From positions 186,001 to 250,000 of the forward strand of contig NZ_JAHYCA010000005.1 in NCBI RefSeq assembly GCF_019430905.1: a stretch of DNA of 64,000 nucleotides. The letters are read 5' to 3'. Shown piece after piece: positions 54,759 to 64,000 of this stretch. Position numbers and translations under genes: made by a program. Source of the stretch: Billgrantia antri. GTDB taxonomy: Bacteria > Pseudomonadota > Gammaproteobacteria > Pseudomonadales > Halomonadaceae. How positions within the stretch are numbered: the first letter of the stretch is position 1; each line of letters starts with the position of its first letter. Under the pieces are notes generated by a model, which saw nothing but the letters and a program-made list of their open reading frames with translations, had not been told where the DNA came from and did not search any database.

Positions 54759-57587
54759 TCAGACGTTGAAGGCGTCTTCCACCAGCTGGCGCTGCTGTTC
54801 GGTATGCACGGACATGTAGCCCGCCGCGGGTGCCGCCGATGCCGGACGACCGGCAAACTTCAGCTCTCCGCCAAGGCCGTTCTTGAGCATCTCGGCCACG
54901 GCCCGCATGTGGTGCTGGCTCGAGTACCAGGCGCCCTGGTTGAGCGGCTCCTCCTGGCACCACACCATGCTTTCGAGGTTGACGTAGTCCTTGAGCGCCT
55001 CGAAGAGCTCCTCCTTGGGGAAGGGGTAGAGCTGTTCGATACGCACGATGGCCGTGTCGTCGCGCTCGTTCTCGGCACGCCAGGCCGCCAGGTCGTAGTA
55101 CACCTTGCCGGCGCACATGACGACGCGCTTGACGCGCTGGGCGTCGAGACTGCCCTGGTCCGGCAGCACCATGTGGAAATGGCCGTTGGCCAGATCGTCG
55201 AGACTGGACGTCGCCTCCTTGTGACGCAGCAGGCTCTTCGGCGACATCACCACCAGCGGCTTGCGCAGCGGGCGAATCACCTGGCGACGCAGCAGGTGGA
55301 AGATCTGCGCCGGGGTGGTCGGCACGCACACCTGCATGTTGTGCTCGGCGCACATCTGCAGGAAGCGCTCGAGGCGCGCGGAGGAGTGCTCGGGCCCCTG
55401 CCCCTCGTAACCGTGGGGCAGCAGCATGGTCAGACCGCATAGCCGCCCCCACTTGGTCTCGCCGGAGGATATGAACTGGTCGACCACCACCTGGGCGCCA
55501 TTGAAGAAGTCGCCGAACTGCGCCTCCCAGATCACCAGGTCGTTGGGTGCCGTAGTGGCGTAGCCGTACTCGAACGCCAGCACCGCTTCCTCGGAGAGGA
55601 AGGAGTCGTGGATAGTGAAACGCGGCTGACCGTCGGACATGTGCTGCAGCGGCACGTAGGTGGTGCCATCCTTCTGGTTGTGCACCACCGCATGGCGGTG
55701 GGAGAAGGTGCCGCGGCCCACGTCCTGTCCGGTGATACGCACCGGATGGCCCTCGTCGAGCAAAGTGGCGTAGGCCAGGGTCTCGGCGAAGCCCCAGTTA
55801 AGGCCCAGTCCGCCGGCCTGCATCTTGCGCCGGTCCTCGTAGATCTTGGCCACCTGGCGTTGCACCTCGACTCCGTCGGGGATCTCGCACATGCGCGCGC
55901 CGAGACGCTGCAGGCGCTTCATCTCGACGCCGGTATCGGCGTAGCCGCTCCACTCATGACCGAGGTAGGGCTTCCAATCGACGAACAGCGAGGTATTGGG
56001 CTCCTGCACCAGGGCGTTGGCCACGTGGTTGCCGGCCATCAGATCCTCGCGATAGGTCTCGATCATCGCTTGGGCTTCGTCTTCGGACAGCACGCCCTGC
56101 TCGACCAGGCGCTGCGCGTAAAGCGTCCGCGCCGAAGGATGCTCCTTGATCTTCTGGTACATCATCGGCTGGGTGCCGGACGGCTCATCGGCCTCGTTGT
56201 GACCGCGACGACGGTAGCAGACCAGGTCGATGACCACGTCCTTCTTGAACTGCTGACGGTAGTCCAGTGCCACCTGGGTGGCGTGCAGCACCGCATCGGG
56301 ATCGTCACCGTTGACGTGGAAAATCGGCGCCTGGACCATCTTGGCGATGTCCGTGCAGTACTCGGTGGAACGCGTGTCCTGCGGATGCGAAGTGGTGAAG
56401 CCGACCTGGTTGTTGATGACGATGTGCAGCGTGCCGCCGGTCTTGTAGGCGCGGGTCTGGGACATCTGGAATGTCTCCATGACCACGCCCTGCCCGGCGA
56501 AGGCGGCGTCGCCATGCACGTTGATCGGCAATACCTTGGTGCCTTCGAGGTCGTCGCGACGATCCTGGCGGGCGCGCACCGAGCCCTCGACCACCGGCGA
56601 GACGATCTCCAGGTGGGACGGGTTGAAGGCCAGTGCCAGGTGAACCTCGCCGCCCGGAGTCATGACGTTGGAACTGAAGCCCTGGTGGTACTTGACGTCA
56701 CCCGAGCCACGCTCGATCAGCTTCTTGCCGTCGAACTCGTCGATCAGCTCGGAGGGGTTCTTGCCGAGGATGTTGACCAGCAGGTTGAGACGACCACGGT
56801 GCGCCATGCCGATGACGACTTCCTTGACCCCGTAGCCACCGCTACGCTGGATCAGCTCGTCCATCATGGGAATGAACGCCTCGCCGCCCTCCAGGCCGAA
56901 GCGCTTGGTGCCGGGGTATTTGGAGGCCAGGTAGTTTTCCAGGCCCTCCGCGGCGGTCAGTCGCTCCAGCAGATGCTTGCGCACCTCGTTGCTGTACTTG
57001 GGCGCCGAGCGAACCGACTCGAAGCGCTGCTGCAGCCAGCGCTTCTCCTCGGTATCGACGATGTGCATGATCTCGCAGCCGATCGAGCGACAGTAGGTCT
57101 GCTCTAGCGCCTCGACGATCTCGCGCAGCGGCGCCTTGTCCATCCCCAGAAAGAAAGAGCCGGTCTGGAAGTCGGTATCCAGATCGGCCGGAGAAAGCTG
57201 GTGGAAGGAGAGGTCGAGGTCGGGAACGGGCGTCTGGCTGCGCAGCTTGAGCGGGTCGATATCGGCCTTCTGGTGGCCCCGGAAGCGGTAGGCGTTGATC
57301 AGCTGCAACACCTTGACCTGCTTCTTGCTCTCACCGCTGTCGGCGGCGGCCGTCGTGACCCGGCGCGCGCGTGCCAGTTGCTGGAACTGATCGCGTACGG
57401 GACTGAGGGGGACGTCATGGGTGGCGCTGCCTTCGACTTTCGGCAGCTGATCGAAGTAGGTCCGCCATTCGTCGGGCACGGAACCTGGGTCGGCGAGGTA
57501 TTGCTCGTAGAGCGCTTCCACATAGTGAACGTTGCTGCCGCTCACGTGGGAGCTGTTCCACATCAACTCCATTATGCCTTGTTGCAT
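54759..57587 (-). CDS. sucA: 2-oxoglutarate dehydrogenase E1 component
   Basis: A 942-residue thiamin diphosphate enzyme that decarboxylates 2-oxoglutarate and succinylates the E2 lipoyl group. Motifs: MAHRGRLNLLVNILGKNPSE, the ThDP/Mg region VHGDAAFAGQGVVMETF, VINNQVGFTTSHPQDTRS and DLVCYRRRGHNEADEPS. The N-terminal spacing to WNSSHVSG equals that to WLDSSYLSG in E. coli SucA, which supports ATG 57587. It heads sucAB-lpd. Confidence 0.97.
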   Translation of the reverse strand: MQQGIMELMWNSSHVSGSNVHYVEALYEQYLADPGSVPDEWRTYFDQLPKVEGSATHDVPLSPVRDQFQQLARARRVTTAAADSGESKKQVKVLQLINAYRFRGHQKADIDPLKLRSQTPVPDLDLSFHQLSPADLDTDFQTGSFFLGMDKAPLREIVEALEQTYCRSIGCEIMHIVDTEEKRWLQQRFESVRSAPKYSNEVRKHLLERLTAAEGLENYLASKYPGTKRFGLEGGEAFIPMMDELIQRSGGYGVKEVVIGMAHRGRLNLLVNILGKNPSELIDEFDGKKLIERGSGDVKYHQGFSSNVMTPGGEVHLALAFNPSHLEIVSPVVEGSVRARQDRRDDLEGTKVLPINVHGDAAFAGQGVVMETFQMSQTRAYKTGGTLHIVINNQVGFTTSHPQDTRSTEYCTDIAKMVQAPIFHVNGDDPDAVLHATQVALDYRQQFKKDVVIDLVCYRRRGHNEADEPSGTQPMMYQKIKEHPSARTLYAQRLVEQGVLSEDEAQAMIETYREDLMAGNHVANALVQEPNTSLFVDWKPYLGHEWSGYADTGVEMKRLQRLGARMCEIPDGVEVQRQVAKIYEDRRKMQAGGLGLNWGFAETLAYATLLDEGHPVRITGQDVGRGTFSHRHAVVHNQKDGTTYVPLQHMSDGQPRFTIHDSFLSEEAVLAFEYGYATTAPNDLVIWEAQFGDFFNGAQVVVDQFISSGETKWGRLCGLTMLLPHGYEGQGPEHSSARLERFLQMCAEHNMQVCVPTTPAQIFHLLRRQVIRPLRKPLVVMSPKSLLRHKEATSSLDDLANGHFHMVLPDQGSLDAQRVKRVVMCAGKVYYDLAAWRAENERDDTAIVRIEQLYPFPKEELFEALKDYVNLESMVWCQEEPLNQGAWYSSQHHMRAVAEMLKNGLGGELKFAGRPASAAPAAGYMSVHTEQQRQLVEDAFNV

Positions 57588-57731
57588 CTCTCGGTCACCC
57601 TACACTGATGGGGTGTTGTCGGCGCCGTTGCGGGCCAGCCGCGACGGCTTGGCTGGTGCCCTGCCGGAGGGGCGTCTTCTCTATCCCGGCGGTTCCGGCC
57701 GCGAAGCCGGAAACCTTGCGATTCATGCTCA

Positions 57732-57802
57732 AGAGCCGGCACCTGGGGCACCGGCTCTCCTGCTGTTGTCAGCCAGCCGGCCGCGACATGACGTCGCGGC
57801 CG
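57732..57802 (-). terminator. Two hairpins between sdhB and sucA
   Basis: Two GC-rich stems: CGGCCGCGAC / GTCGCGGCCG (57778-57802, 10 bp) and AGAGCCGG / CCGGCTCT (57732-57758, 8 bp). Reading on the minus strand they lie just after sdhB. They may partially terminate sdhCDAB and let some transcription continue into sucA. The rest of the 252-bp gap holds no gene. Confidence 0.5.
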
Positions 57803-57840
57803 AACTGCGGCCAGTATGATAGCAAGCTACGCGCCACGAT

Positions 57841-58545
57841 TTAAGTGGCATTCGCAAGCAGCATGTCGCGAATCTTGCCGATCGCCCGCGTCGGGTTGAG
57901 CCCCTTGGGGCATACCGCGACGCAGTTCATGATGCCGCGACAGCGGAATACGCTGAACGGATCCTCCAGCTCGGCCAGGCGCTCGCGGGTGGCGGTATCG
58001 CGCGAGTCGGCCAGGAAGCGGTAGGACTGCAGCAGGCCGGCCGGCCCGACGAACTTGTCCGGGTTCCACCAGAACGACGGGCAGGAGGTCGAGCAGCAGG
58101 CGCACAGGATGCACTCGTAGAGGCCGTCCAGCTTGTCGCGATCCTCCGGCGACTGCAGGCGCTCGATGGCCGGCGCCGGCTCGTCGTTCTGCAGGTACGG
58201 CTGGATGCGCTCGTACTGCTTGTAGAACAGCCCCATATCGACCACCAGGTCGCGCACCACCGGCAGGCCCGGCAGCGGGCGCAGCACCAGCTTGTTGTCC
58301 TTGACCACGTCGGACAGGGAAGTGATGCAGGCCAGGCCGTTCTTGCCGTTCATGTTCATGCCGTCGGAGCCGCACACGCCCTCGCGGCAGCTGCGGCGGA
58401 AGGCCAGGGTGGTGTCCTCGGCCTTGAGCATCTCCAGCACATTCAGCACCATCAGGTCGCGGCCCTGGGTGTCGAGCTGGTACTCCTGCATGTAGGGCGC
58501 GGAGTCGGTTTCCGGGTTGTAGCGGTAAATGGATACCTGAAGCAT
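57841..58545 (-). CDS. sdhB: Succinate dehydrogenase iron-sulfur subunit
   Basis: A 234-residue subunit with Cys clusters for three Fe-S centres: SCREGVCGSDGMNMNGKNGL for [2Fe-2S], CILCACCSTSCPSFWW for [4Fe-4S] and CRGIMNCVAVCPKGLNP for [3Fe-4S]. It passes electrons from the FAD subunit to ubiquinone. Length is close to E. coli SdhB (238). 15 bp separate it from sdhA. Confidence 0.97.
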   Translation of the reverse strand: MLQVSIYRYNPETDSAPYMQEYQLDTQGRDLMVLNVLEMLKAEDTTLAFRRSCREGVCGSDGMNMNGKNGLACITSLSDVVKDNKLVLRPLPGLPVVRDLVVDMGLFYKQYERIQPYLQNDEPAPAIERLQSPEDRDKLDGLYECILCACCSTSCPSFWWNPDKFVGPAGLLQSYRFLADSRDTATRERLAELEDPFSVFRCRGIMNCVAVCPKGLNPTRAIGKIRDMLLANAT

Positions 58546-58560
58546 CTCGTGACTCCCCCC

Positions 58561-60333
58561 TTAGTAAGTACGGATTTTCGGCTCGAAGGTGTCGACGGTC
58601 TTCGGCTTGAAGTTGACGTCGCGCTTGCCGACCCGCTTCTCGGCCGGGAAGTACATGGAGTGCTTCAGCCAGTTGGTGTCGTCGCGGTCCGGGTAGTCGT
58701 AGCGGGAGTGCGCGCCGCGACTCTCCTTGCGCTCCAGCGCCGCGATGGCGGTAGCCTCGGCCACTTCCATCAGGTTGTCGAGCTCGAGTGCCTCGACCCG
58801 CGCCGTGTTGAAGGCACCGGACTTGTCGGCCAGGTGCGCCTCGCCGATGCGTCCACGCAGGTCGGCCAGCTGCTTGACGCCCTCCTGCATGTGCTCCTCC
58901 TGGCGGAACACGCCGAAGGAGTTCTGCATGATGCTCTGCAGTTCGGTCTTGAGCGCCGCCACCGATTCTCCGCCGGTGGACTCGTTCCAGCGCGTGATGC
59001 GCTTCATCGCCGCATCGATGTCGGAGTCGGTGGCACCGAGGTAGTCGATGCCCTCGTTTAGCGCACCTTCGATGAACATGCCGGCCGCACGGCCGAACAC
59101 CACCAGGTCGAGCAGCGAGTTGCCGCCCAGGCGGTTGGCGCCGTGAACGGAGACGCAGGCCGCCTCGCCGCAGGCGAACAGGCCGTTGATGATACGGTCG
59201 TTGCCGTCGGCATCCTGCATGATCGCCTGGCCGTGCACGTTGGTCGGGATCCCGCCCATCATGTAGTGACAGGTCGGCACCACCGGAATCGGCGCATTGA
59301 CCGGATCGACGTGAGCGAAGATCTTGGACAGCTCGCTGATGCCCGGCAGGCGCTTGTTGAGCACCTCCTCGCCCAGGTGGTCGAGCTTGAGGAAGACGTG
59401 GTCGCCCTTCTCGCCGCAGCCGCGGCCCTCGAGAATCTCCATGACCATGGAGCGTGCCACCACGTCGCGGCCGGCAAGGTCCTTGGCGTTGGGCGCATAG
59501 CGCTCCATGAAGCGCTCACCGTCCTTGTTGACCAGGTAACCGCCCTCGCCGCGGCAGCCTTCGGTGACCAGCACTCCCGCGCCGTAGATGCCGGTGGGGT
59601 GGAACTGCCACATCTCCATATCCTGCATCGGGAAGCCGGCGCGCAGCGCCATGCCGATGCCGTCGCCGGTATTGATCAGGGCATTGGTGGTGGAAGCGTA
59701 GATGCGACCCGCACCGCCGGTGGCCATGACGGTGGCCTTGGACTGGACGTGCACCACTTCACCGGTCTCGATGCACATGGCGATGCAGCCCACCACGTCG
59801 CCGTTGGCGTTCTTGACCAGATCGACCGCGAACCACTCGTTGAGGAAGGTGGTGTTGTTCTTCAGGTTGTTCTGGTAGAGGGTGTGCAGCAGGGCATGAC
59901 CGGTACGGTCGGCCGCGGCACAGGTGCGGGCCGCCTGGCCGCCCTCGCCGAAGTTCTTGGACTGACCGCCGAACGGACGCTGATAGATGCGGCCGTTGTC
60001 GAAGCGCGAGAACGGCAGCCCCATGTGCTCCAGCTCGAAGACCGCCTTGGGGCCTTCGGAGCACATGTACTCGGCCGCGTCCTGGTCGGTGATGTAGTCG
60101 CCGCCCTTGACGGTGTCGTACATGTGCCAGCGCCAGTCGTCGTTGGGGTCGGCTGAAGCGATGGCGCAGGTAATGCCGCCCTGGGCGGAAACGGTGTGCG
60201 AACGGGTCGGGAAGACCTTGGACAGCACAGCGGTCTTCTTGCCGGACTTGGCCAGCTCGAGCGCGGCGCGCAGGCCGGAGCCGCCACCGCCGATGATGAT
60301 GGCATCGTAAGACAAGGTACGCATGTTAGACAT
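58561..60333 (-). CDS. sdhA: Succinate dehydrogenase flavoprotein subunit
   Basis: A 590-residue flavoprotein that oxidises succinate to fumarate. It has FAD-binding [19 protein letters not shown], the covalent-FAD His in [12 protein letters not shown], the active-site motif [16 protein letters not shown] [15 protein letters not shown] and [18 protein letters not shown]. The length matches E. coli SdhA (588). Third gene of sdhCDAB. Confidence 0.97.
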   Translation of the reverse strand: MSNMRTLSYDAIIIGGGGSGLRAALELAKSGKKTAVLSKVFPTRSHTVSAQGGITCAIASADPNDDWRWHMYDTVKGGDYITDQDAAEYMCSEGPKAVFELEHMGLPFSRFDNGRIYQRPFGGQSKNFGEGGQAARTCAAADRTGHALLHTLYQNNLKNNTTFLNEWFAVDLVKNANGDVVGCIAMCIETGEVVHVQSKATVMATGGAGRIYASTTNALINTGDGIGMALRAGFPMQDMEMWQFHPTGIYGAGVLVTEGCRGEGGYLVNKDGERFMERYAPNAKDLAGRDVVARSMVMEILEGRGCGEKGDHVFLKLDHLGEEVLNKRLPGISELSKIFAHVDPVNAPIPVVPTCHYMMGGIPTNVHGQAIMQDADGNDRIINGLFACGEAACVSVHGANRLGGNSLLDLVVFGRAAGMFIEGALNEGIDYLGATDSDIDAAMKRITRWNESTGGESVAALKTELQSIMQNSFGVFRQEEHMQEGVKQLADLRGRIGEAHLADKSGAFNTARVEALELDNLMEVAEATAIAALERKESRGAHSRYDYPDRDDTNWLKHSMYFPAEKRVGKRDVNFKPKTVDTFEPKIRTY

Positions 60334-60336
60334 GAA

Positions 60337-60684
60337 TCAGGCTCCCCACAGAACTTGGATGCCCCAGACCAGGAACACGAACACGGCCAGGATGATGACG
60401 ACCTGGGCGACGAGGCGCACGGGCGTGGACTTAAGATAATCGGTGGTCACGGTCCACAAGCCGATCCAGGCGTGCGCGGCGAGAGAGATGAAGGCCAGCA
60501 GCGAGAAGATACGCATCCAGGTCTGGGCGAAGAGCTGGCTCCAGGTGACGTAGTCGAGCCCGGGGTTGAACAGCAGGTACGCGACGATGAAAACCGTATA
60601 GAGCGCCAGAATGACTGCCGAGACACGCTGAATCAGCCAGTCGGAGAGGCCGCTACGACCCAGATTGGTGATGTTGGTTACCAT
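60337..60684 (-). CDS. sdhD: Succinate dehydrogenase membrane anchor subunit D
   Basis: A 115-residue protein with three membrane helices (VSAVILALYTVFIVAYLLF, FSLLAFISLAAHAWIGLWTV, VAQVVIILAVFVFLVWGI). The His/Asp-containing loop AHAWIGLWTVTTDYLK is the conserved heme/quinone-side signature. Its start lies inside the end of sdhC (7-bp overlap), giving translational coupling. Confidence 0.95.
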   Translation of the reverse strand: MVTNITNLGRSGLSDWLIQRVSAVILALYTVFIVAYLLFNPGLDYVTWSQLFAQTWMRIFSLLAFISLAAHAWIGLWTVTTDYLKSTPVRLVAQVVIILAVFVFLVWGIQVLWGA

Positions 60685-61055
60685 ACCCAGACTCCCGCCA
60701 GAATGATCAGGACGGCACTCAGGACCACGGTGGCCTGTGCCTTCTTGACGCCACCTTCCAAGGTCACGCCATAACCGGCGTCCATGAACAGATGCTTGAT
60801 GCCGGCCACAAAGTGAAACGCCAGGGCGGACAGCAGCCCCCAGGCCACCAGCTTGGCCAGAATGTTATGGGCCAGCGCATCCTTGACGGCCACAAACCCC
60901 TCAGGGGATGACAGCGACTTGTCTAGGGCCCAGAAGGCGAAGATGAGGCCAACGAACAGGATGACGCCGGTAATGCGGTGAGCGATGGACGTCAAGGCGG
61001 GAAGCGGGAAATGTATCGTGGTGAGATCTAGGTTGACGGGTCGTTTGCTATTCAC
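60678..61055 (-). CDS. sdhC: Succinate dehydrogenase cytochrome b556 subunit C
   Basis: A 125-residue anchor subunit. It begins NSKRPVNLDLTTIHFPLPAL, close to E. coli SdhC. Three TM helices follow, and FHFVAGIKHLFMDAG carries the axial heme His. The start is GTG 61055 because no ATG is available near the conserved N-terminus; the open frame further upstream is untranslated leader. Ribosome binding is weak. First gene of sdhCDAB. Confidence 0.93.
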   Translation of the reverse strand: MNSKRPVNLDLTTIHFPLPALTSIAHRITGVILFVGLIFAFWALDKSLSSPEGFVAVKDALAHNILAKLVAWGLLSALAFHFVAGIKHLFMDAGYGVTLEGGVKKAQATVVLSAVLIILAGVWVW

Positions 61056-61188
61056 GGCTCTATACACACTCTCTTGGCTCGCTCTCCAACTGATGGGACC
61101 AGGTTCGAGCGGGCGGTGGTTTGAGGTAGGGGGCTCGCCGCTGCCGGGACGGGCATGACAACGAGTACCTGCCAGTCGCGCGGTGTGG

Positions 61189-61217
61189 ATTATAGGGACA
61201 TGAACCCCCAGTGACAA
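61189..61217 (-). promoter_or_regulatory. Proximal sdhC promoter
   Basis: On the minus strand TTGTCA-N17-TATAAT (-35 at 61212-61217, -10 at 61189-61194). Predicted start near 61182 gives a leader of about 127 nt. It is a near-consensus sigma70 promoter. Confidence 0.65.
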
Positions 61218-61351
61218 ATGCACACCGCACTGACTCGACCATGGTACAAGCCTGCCGCAGCGCGGGCGCCGAGAGCCGCCTGCGCCATTGACGGCAAACC
61301 GGCGGCAAGCTGCGCCCCTCAGTGGTGCAAAGCACCATTTTTTATCCAAGT

Positions 61352-61379
61352 ATTATACAGAACAACCAATATTGTACAA
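61352..61379 (-). promoter_or_regulatory. Distal sdhC promoter
   Basis: On the minus strand TTGTAC-N16-TATAAT (-35 at 61374-61379, -10 at 61352-61357). Predicted start near 61345 gives a leader of about 290 nt. A TGGTGC-AAA-GCACCA palindrome lies at 61323-61337, just after the start. Confidence 0.55.
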
Positions 61380-61401
61380 AGTAAAGGTCTCTTTGGCCCA
61401 A

Positions 61402-61429
61402 TTGACAATCCCGGGAACGCTTCTATAGT
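61402..61429 (+). promoter_or_regulatory. gltA promoter
   Basis: TTGACA (61402-61407), a 16-bp spacer and TATAGT (61424-61429). The predicted start is near 61436, leaving an 80-nt leader before gltA. The 61056-61516 region is otherwise gene-free and serves as the divergent sdh/gltA control region. Confidence 0.7.
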
Positions 61430-61516
61430 GGGCGAACCTTTTTCGCGGGCCAGCGGTTCAACAGGGTTTGCGAAAGAATGAGTTAACGTTCTATTCGACT
61501 TCGAGAGGAGGCCAGA

Positions 61517-62800
<1,284 letters not shown>

Positions 62801-62840
62801 GTCGGCTGGATGCGGCCTGGCCGCACACGTACTCAACTAC

Positions 62841-62866
62841 AGAAAGCCGCCTTCGGGCGGCTTTCT
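62841..62866 (+). terminator. gltA terminator
   Basis: A perfect 11-bp stem (AGAAAGCCGCC / GGCGGCTTTCT) capped by a TTCG tetraloop, 40 bp after the stop codon. Confidence 0.85.
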
Positions 62867-62945
62867 GCGTCTCACCATCGCATACGCAGGCCAGGCTAGC
62901 CACGACAGGCGCCGGCACTGCCATCCACAAGAGAGGGAGCATTCA

Positions 62946-63836
62946 ATGCCAAACCAGATATCCACTGTCGCTTTCATCGGCCTGGGCGTCATGGGCTACC
63001 CCATGGCCGGACACTTGGCCCGCGCCGGACTCAGCGTTCGCGTCTACAACCGCACCGGGGCCAGAGCCGAGTCGTGGTCCGCCGAGTACGGCGGCAGCTG
63101 CCATGCCACACCGGCAGAAGCTGCCGAAGGCGCCGATCTGGTGCTGGTCTGCGTCGGCAACGACGACGACGTTCGCCAGGTGACCCTGGAGGAACAAGGC
63201 GCACTCTCCGGCATGCAGGCCGGCAGCCTGCTGGTCGACCATACCACCGCCTCGGCCGATCTGGCCGAACAGCTCGATGCCGCCTGCCGCGAGCAAGGCA
63301 TCGGCTTCATCGACGCACCGGTGTCGGGCGGCCAGCAAGGCGCCGAGAACGGCGTGCTGACGATCATGTGCGGCGGCACGCCGGCAGACTTCGCTCGCAC
63401 CGAGCCCATACTGAGCCACTACGCACGCGCCGTCAGCCTGATGGGCCCCGCCGGCAGCGGCCAGTTGACCAAGATGGTCAACCAGATCTGCATTGCCGGG
63501 CTGGTCCAGGGGCTGGCCGAGGGGCTGCACTTCGCCGAGCAGGCCGGCCTCGACCAGCAGCGTGTGATCGAGGTGATCTCCCAAGGGGCCGCTGGCTCCT
63601 GGCAGATGGAGAATCGCCACAAGACTATGATCGCCGACGAATACGAACACGGCTTCGCGGTCAACTGGATGCGCAAGGACCTAGGCATCTGCCTCGAACA
63701 GGCGCGACGACTCCAGGCTCGCCTGCCCGTCACCGCCCTCGTCGATCAATTCTACGGCGACGTGCAGGTCATGGGGGGTGGACGCTGGGACACCTCCTCT
63801 CTCTTGCGCCGCCTGCGCACCCTCGGGCGTGGCTGA
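62946..63836 (+). CDS. 3-hydroxyisobutyrate dehydrogenase family NAD(P)-dependent oxidoreductase
   Basis: A 296-residue beta-hydroxyacid dehydrogenase. It has the Rossmann motif FIGLGVMGYPMAGHLARAG, the substrate-binding FIDAPVSGGQQGAENG and the catalytic Lys in GSGQLTKMVNQICIAG. The cofactor-discriminating residues after beta-2 (VYNRTGAR) suggest NADP preference. Relatives include MmsB, GarR and glyoxylate/succinic-semialdehyde reductases, so the exact substrate is open. GAGAGGGAG lies about 8 nt before the ATG. A single gene with no metabolic partner visible. Confidence 0.88.
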   Translation: MPNQISTVAFIGLGVMGYPMAGHLARAGLSVRVYNRTGARAESWSAEYGGSCHATPAEAAEGADLVLVCVGNDDDVRQVTLEEQGALSGMQAGSLLVDHTTASADLAEQLDAACREQGIGFIDAPVSGGQQGAENGVLTIMCGGTPADFARTEPILSHYARAVSLMGPAGSGQLTKMVNQICIAGLVQGLAEGLHFAEQAGLDQQRVIEVISQGAAGSWQMENRHKTMIADEYEHGFAVNWMRKDLGICLEQARRLQARLPVTALVDQFYGDVQVMGGGRWDTSSLLRRLRTLGRG

Positions 63837-63859
63837 TCCGGCTCGCGCAAGCGGCCCGC

Positions 63860-63889
63860 GAGGAGTGTCCCCTACCCGCGACACTCCTC
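63860..63889 (+). terminator. Candidate terminator hairpin
   Basis: GAGGAGTGTC / GACACTCCTC forms a perfect 10-bp stem with a 10-nt loop, 23 bp after the dehydrogenase stop. There is no T tract. Confidence 0.5.
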
Positions 63890-63976
63890 AGCGGGAAGTA
63901 CCAGAAAAGTATTAGTCCAAGCTTGACAGCGACGCCATTACACGGAGCAAATCAGGGCCGCACCTGAGCCTGAACG

Positions 63977-63999
63977 TTTTCCACACTTTCTGTGGATAA
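63977..63999. promoter_or_regulatory. Inverted pair of DnaA-box-like sites at window edge
   Basis: TGTGGATAA (63991-63999) is a consensus DnaA box in reverse orientation. TTTTCCACA (63977-63985) is a one-mismatch box in forward orientation, 5 bp away. The region continues beyond the window, so its context is unknown. Confidence 0.4.
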
Positions 64000-64000
64000 C

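Noticed and set aside
53322..55442. 706-codon open frame on the plus strand
   Set aside because: Antisense shadow of sucB/sucA, caused by the high GC third positions of those genes. Its translation has no recognisable domain.
55608..57107. 499-codon plus-strand open frame
   Set aside because: Antisense to sucA; low-complexity His/Leu/Val composition typical of shadow frames.
61056..61349. N-terminal extension of SdhC
   Set aside because: It contains a near-consensus promoter (61189-61217) and does not resemble SdhC; the family N-terminus begins at the GTG 61055.
63977..63999. Chromosomal origin (oriC)
   Set aside because: Only two DnaA-like boxes are visible and no dnaA, gyrB or gidA/mnmG neighbour is in the window, so calling an origin is not supported.

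Overview
The window is about 64 kb of high-GC gammaproteobacterial chromosome. Gene content and order point to a Halomonas-like or related Oceanospirillales bacterium, with strong parallels to Pseudomonas: nagQ-nagA-SIS deaminase-nagF-nagE, gltR/gtrS beside gtsABCD, siaABCD, a sdhCDAB-sucAB-lpd-sucCD block divergent from gltA, and ycjX-ycjF. This assignment is inference from synteny and protein recognition, not a database match. It is dense core-type chromosome. I saw no tRNA or rRNA gene, insertion sequence, prophage or CRISPR array.

Layout. 1-5.8 kb: a membrane-anchored flavoprotein (cut by the left edge), an exported methionine sulfoxide reductase, a divergent LysR/MFS pair and an NlpC/P60 lipoprotein. 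5.9-8.4 kb: a large protein with DUF1266-like repeats. 8.6-11.4 kb: gabDT for GABA catabolism. 11.5-18.2 kb: a HPII-type catalase, an outer-membrane beta-barrel, small stress-type membrane proteins, DUF924, and a GlxA-type regulator with an MFS transporter. 18.2-21.9 kb: ycjX-ycjF and two tandem uspA genes. The second uspA copy sits behind a leftover copy of the ycjF 3' end, so the tandem duplication is visible in the DNA.

22-28.6 kb: a glucose-type ABC transporter (gtsABCD) with its two-component system. 28.7-37 kb: a HAD phosphatase and the GlcNAc phosphotransferase/catabolic operon under a GntR regulator. 37.1-39.1 kb: RNase II. 39.2-43 kb: siaABCD, a c-di-GMP signalling operon. 43-49.4 kb: a DUF1989 protein, then a type I secretion ABC/adaptor pair divergent from a large RTX protein. 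That protein combines a predicted beta-helix, RTX repeats and a CBM2-like C-terminal domain, and is the most attractive candidate for an undescribed secreted system. 49.4-62.8 kb: sucDC, lpd, sucB (with two lipoyl domains), sucA and sdhBADC on the minus strand, with gltA on the plus strand, around a promoter-rich divergent region. 62.9-64 kb: a 3-hydroxyisobutyrate dehydrogenase family enzyme and a pair of DnaA-box-like sites at the very edge.

How the parts work together. Carbon enters by the glucose ABC transporter, the GlcNAc PTS or GABA catabolism. GABA carbon reaches the TCA cycle as succinate, whose enzymes fill the right third. Stress functions (catalase, Usp, MsrA, GlsB) and surface or biofilm functions (siaABCD, type I secretion plus RTX protein) make up most of the rest.
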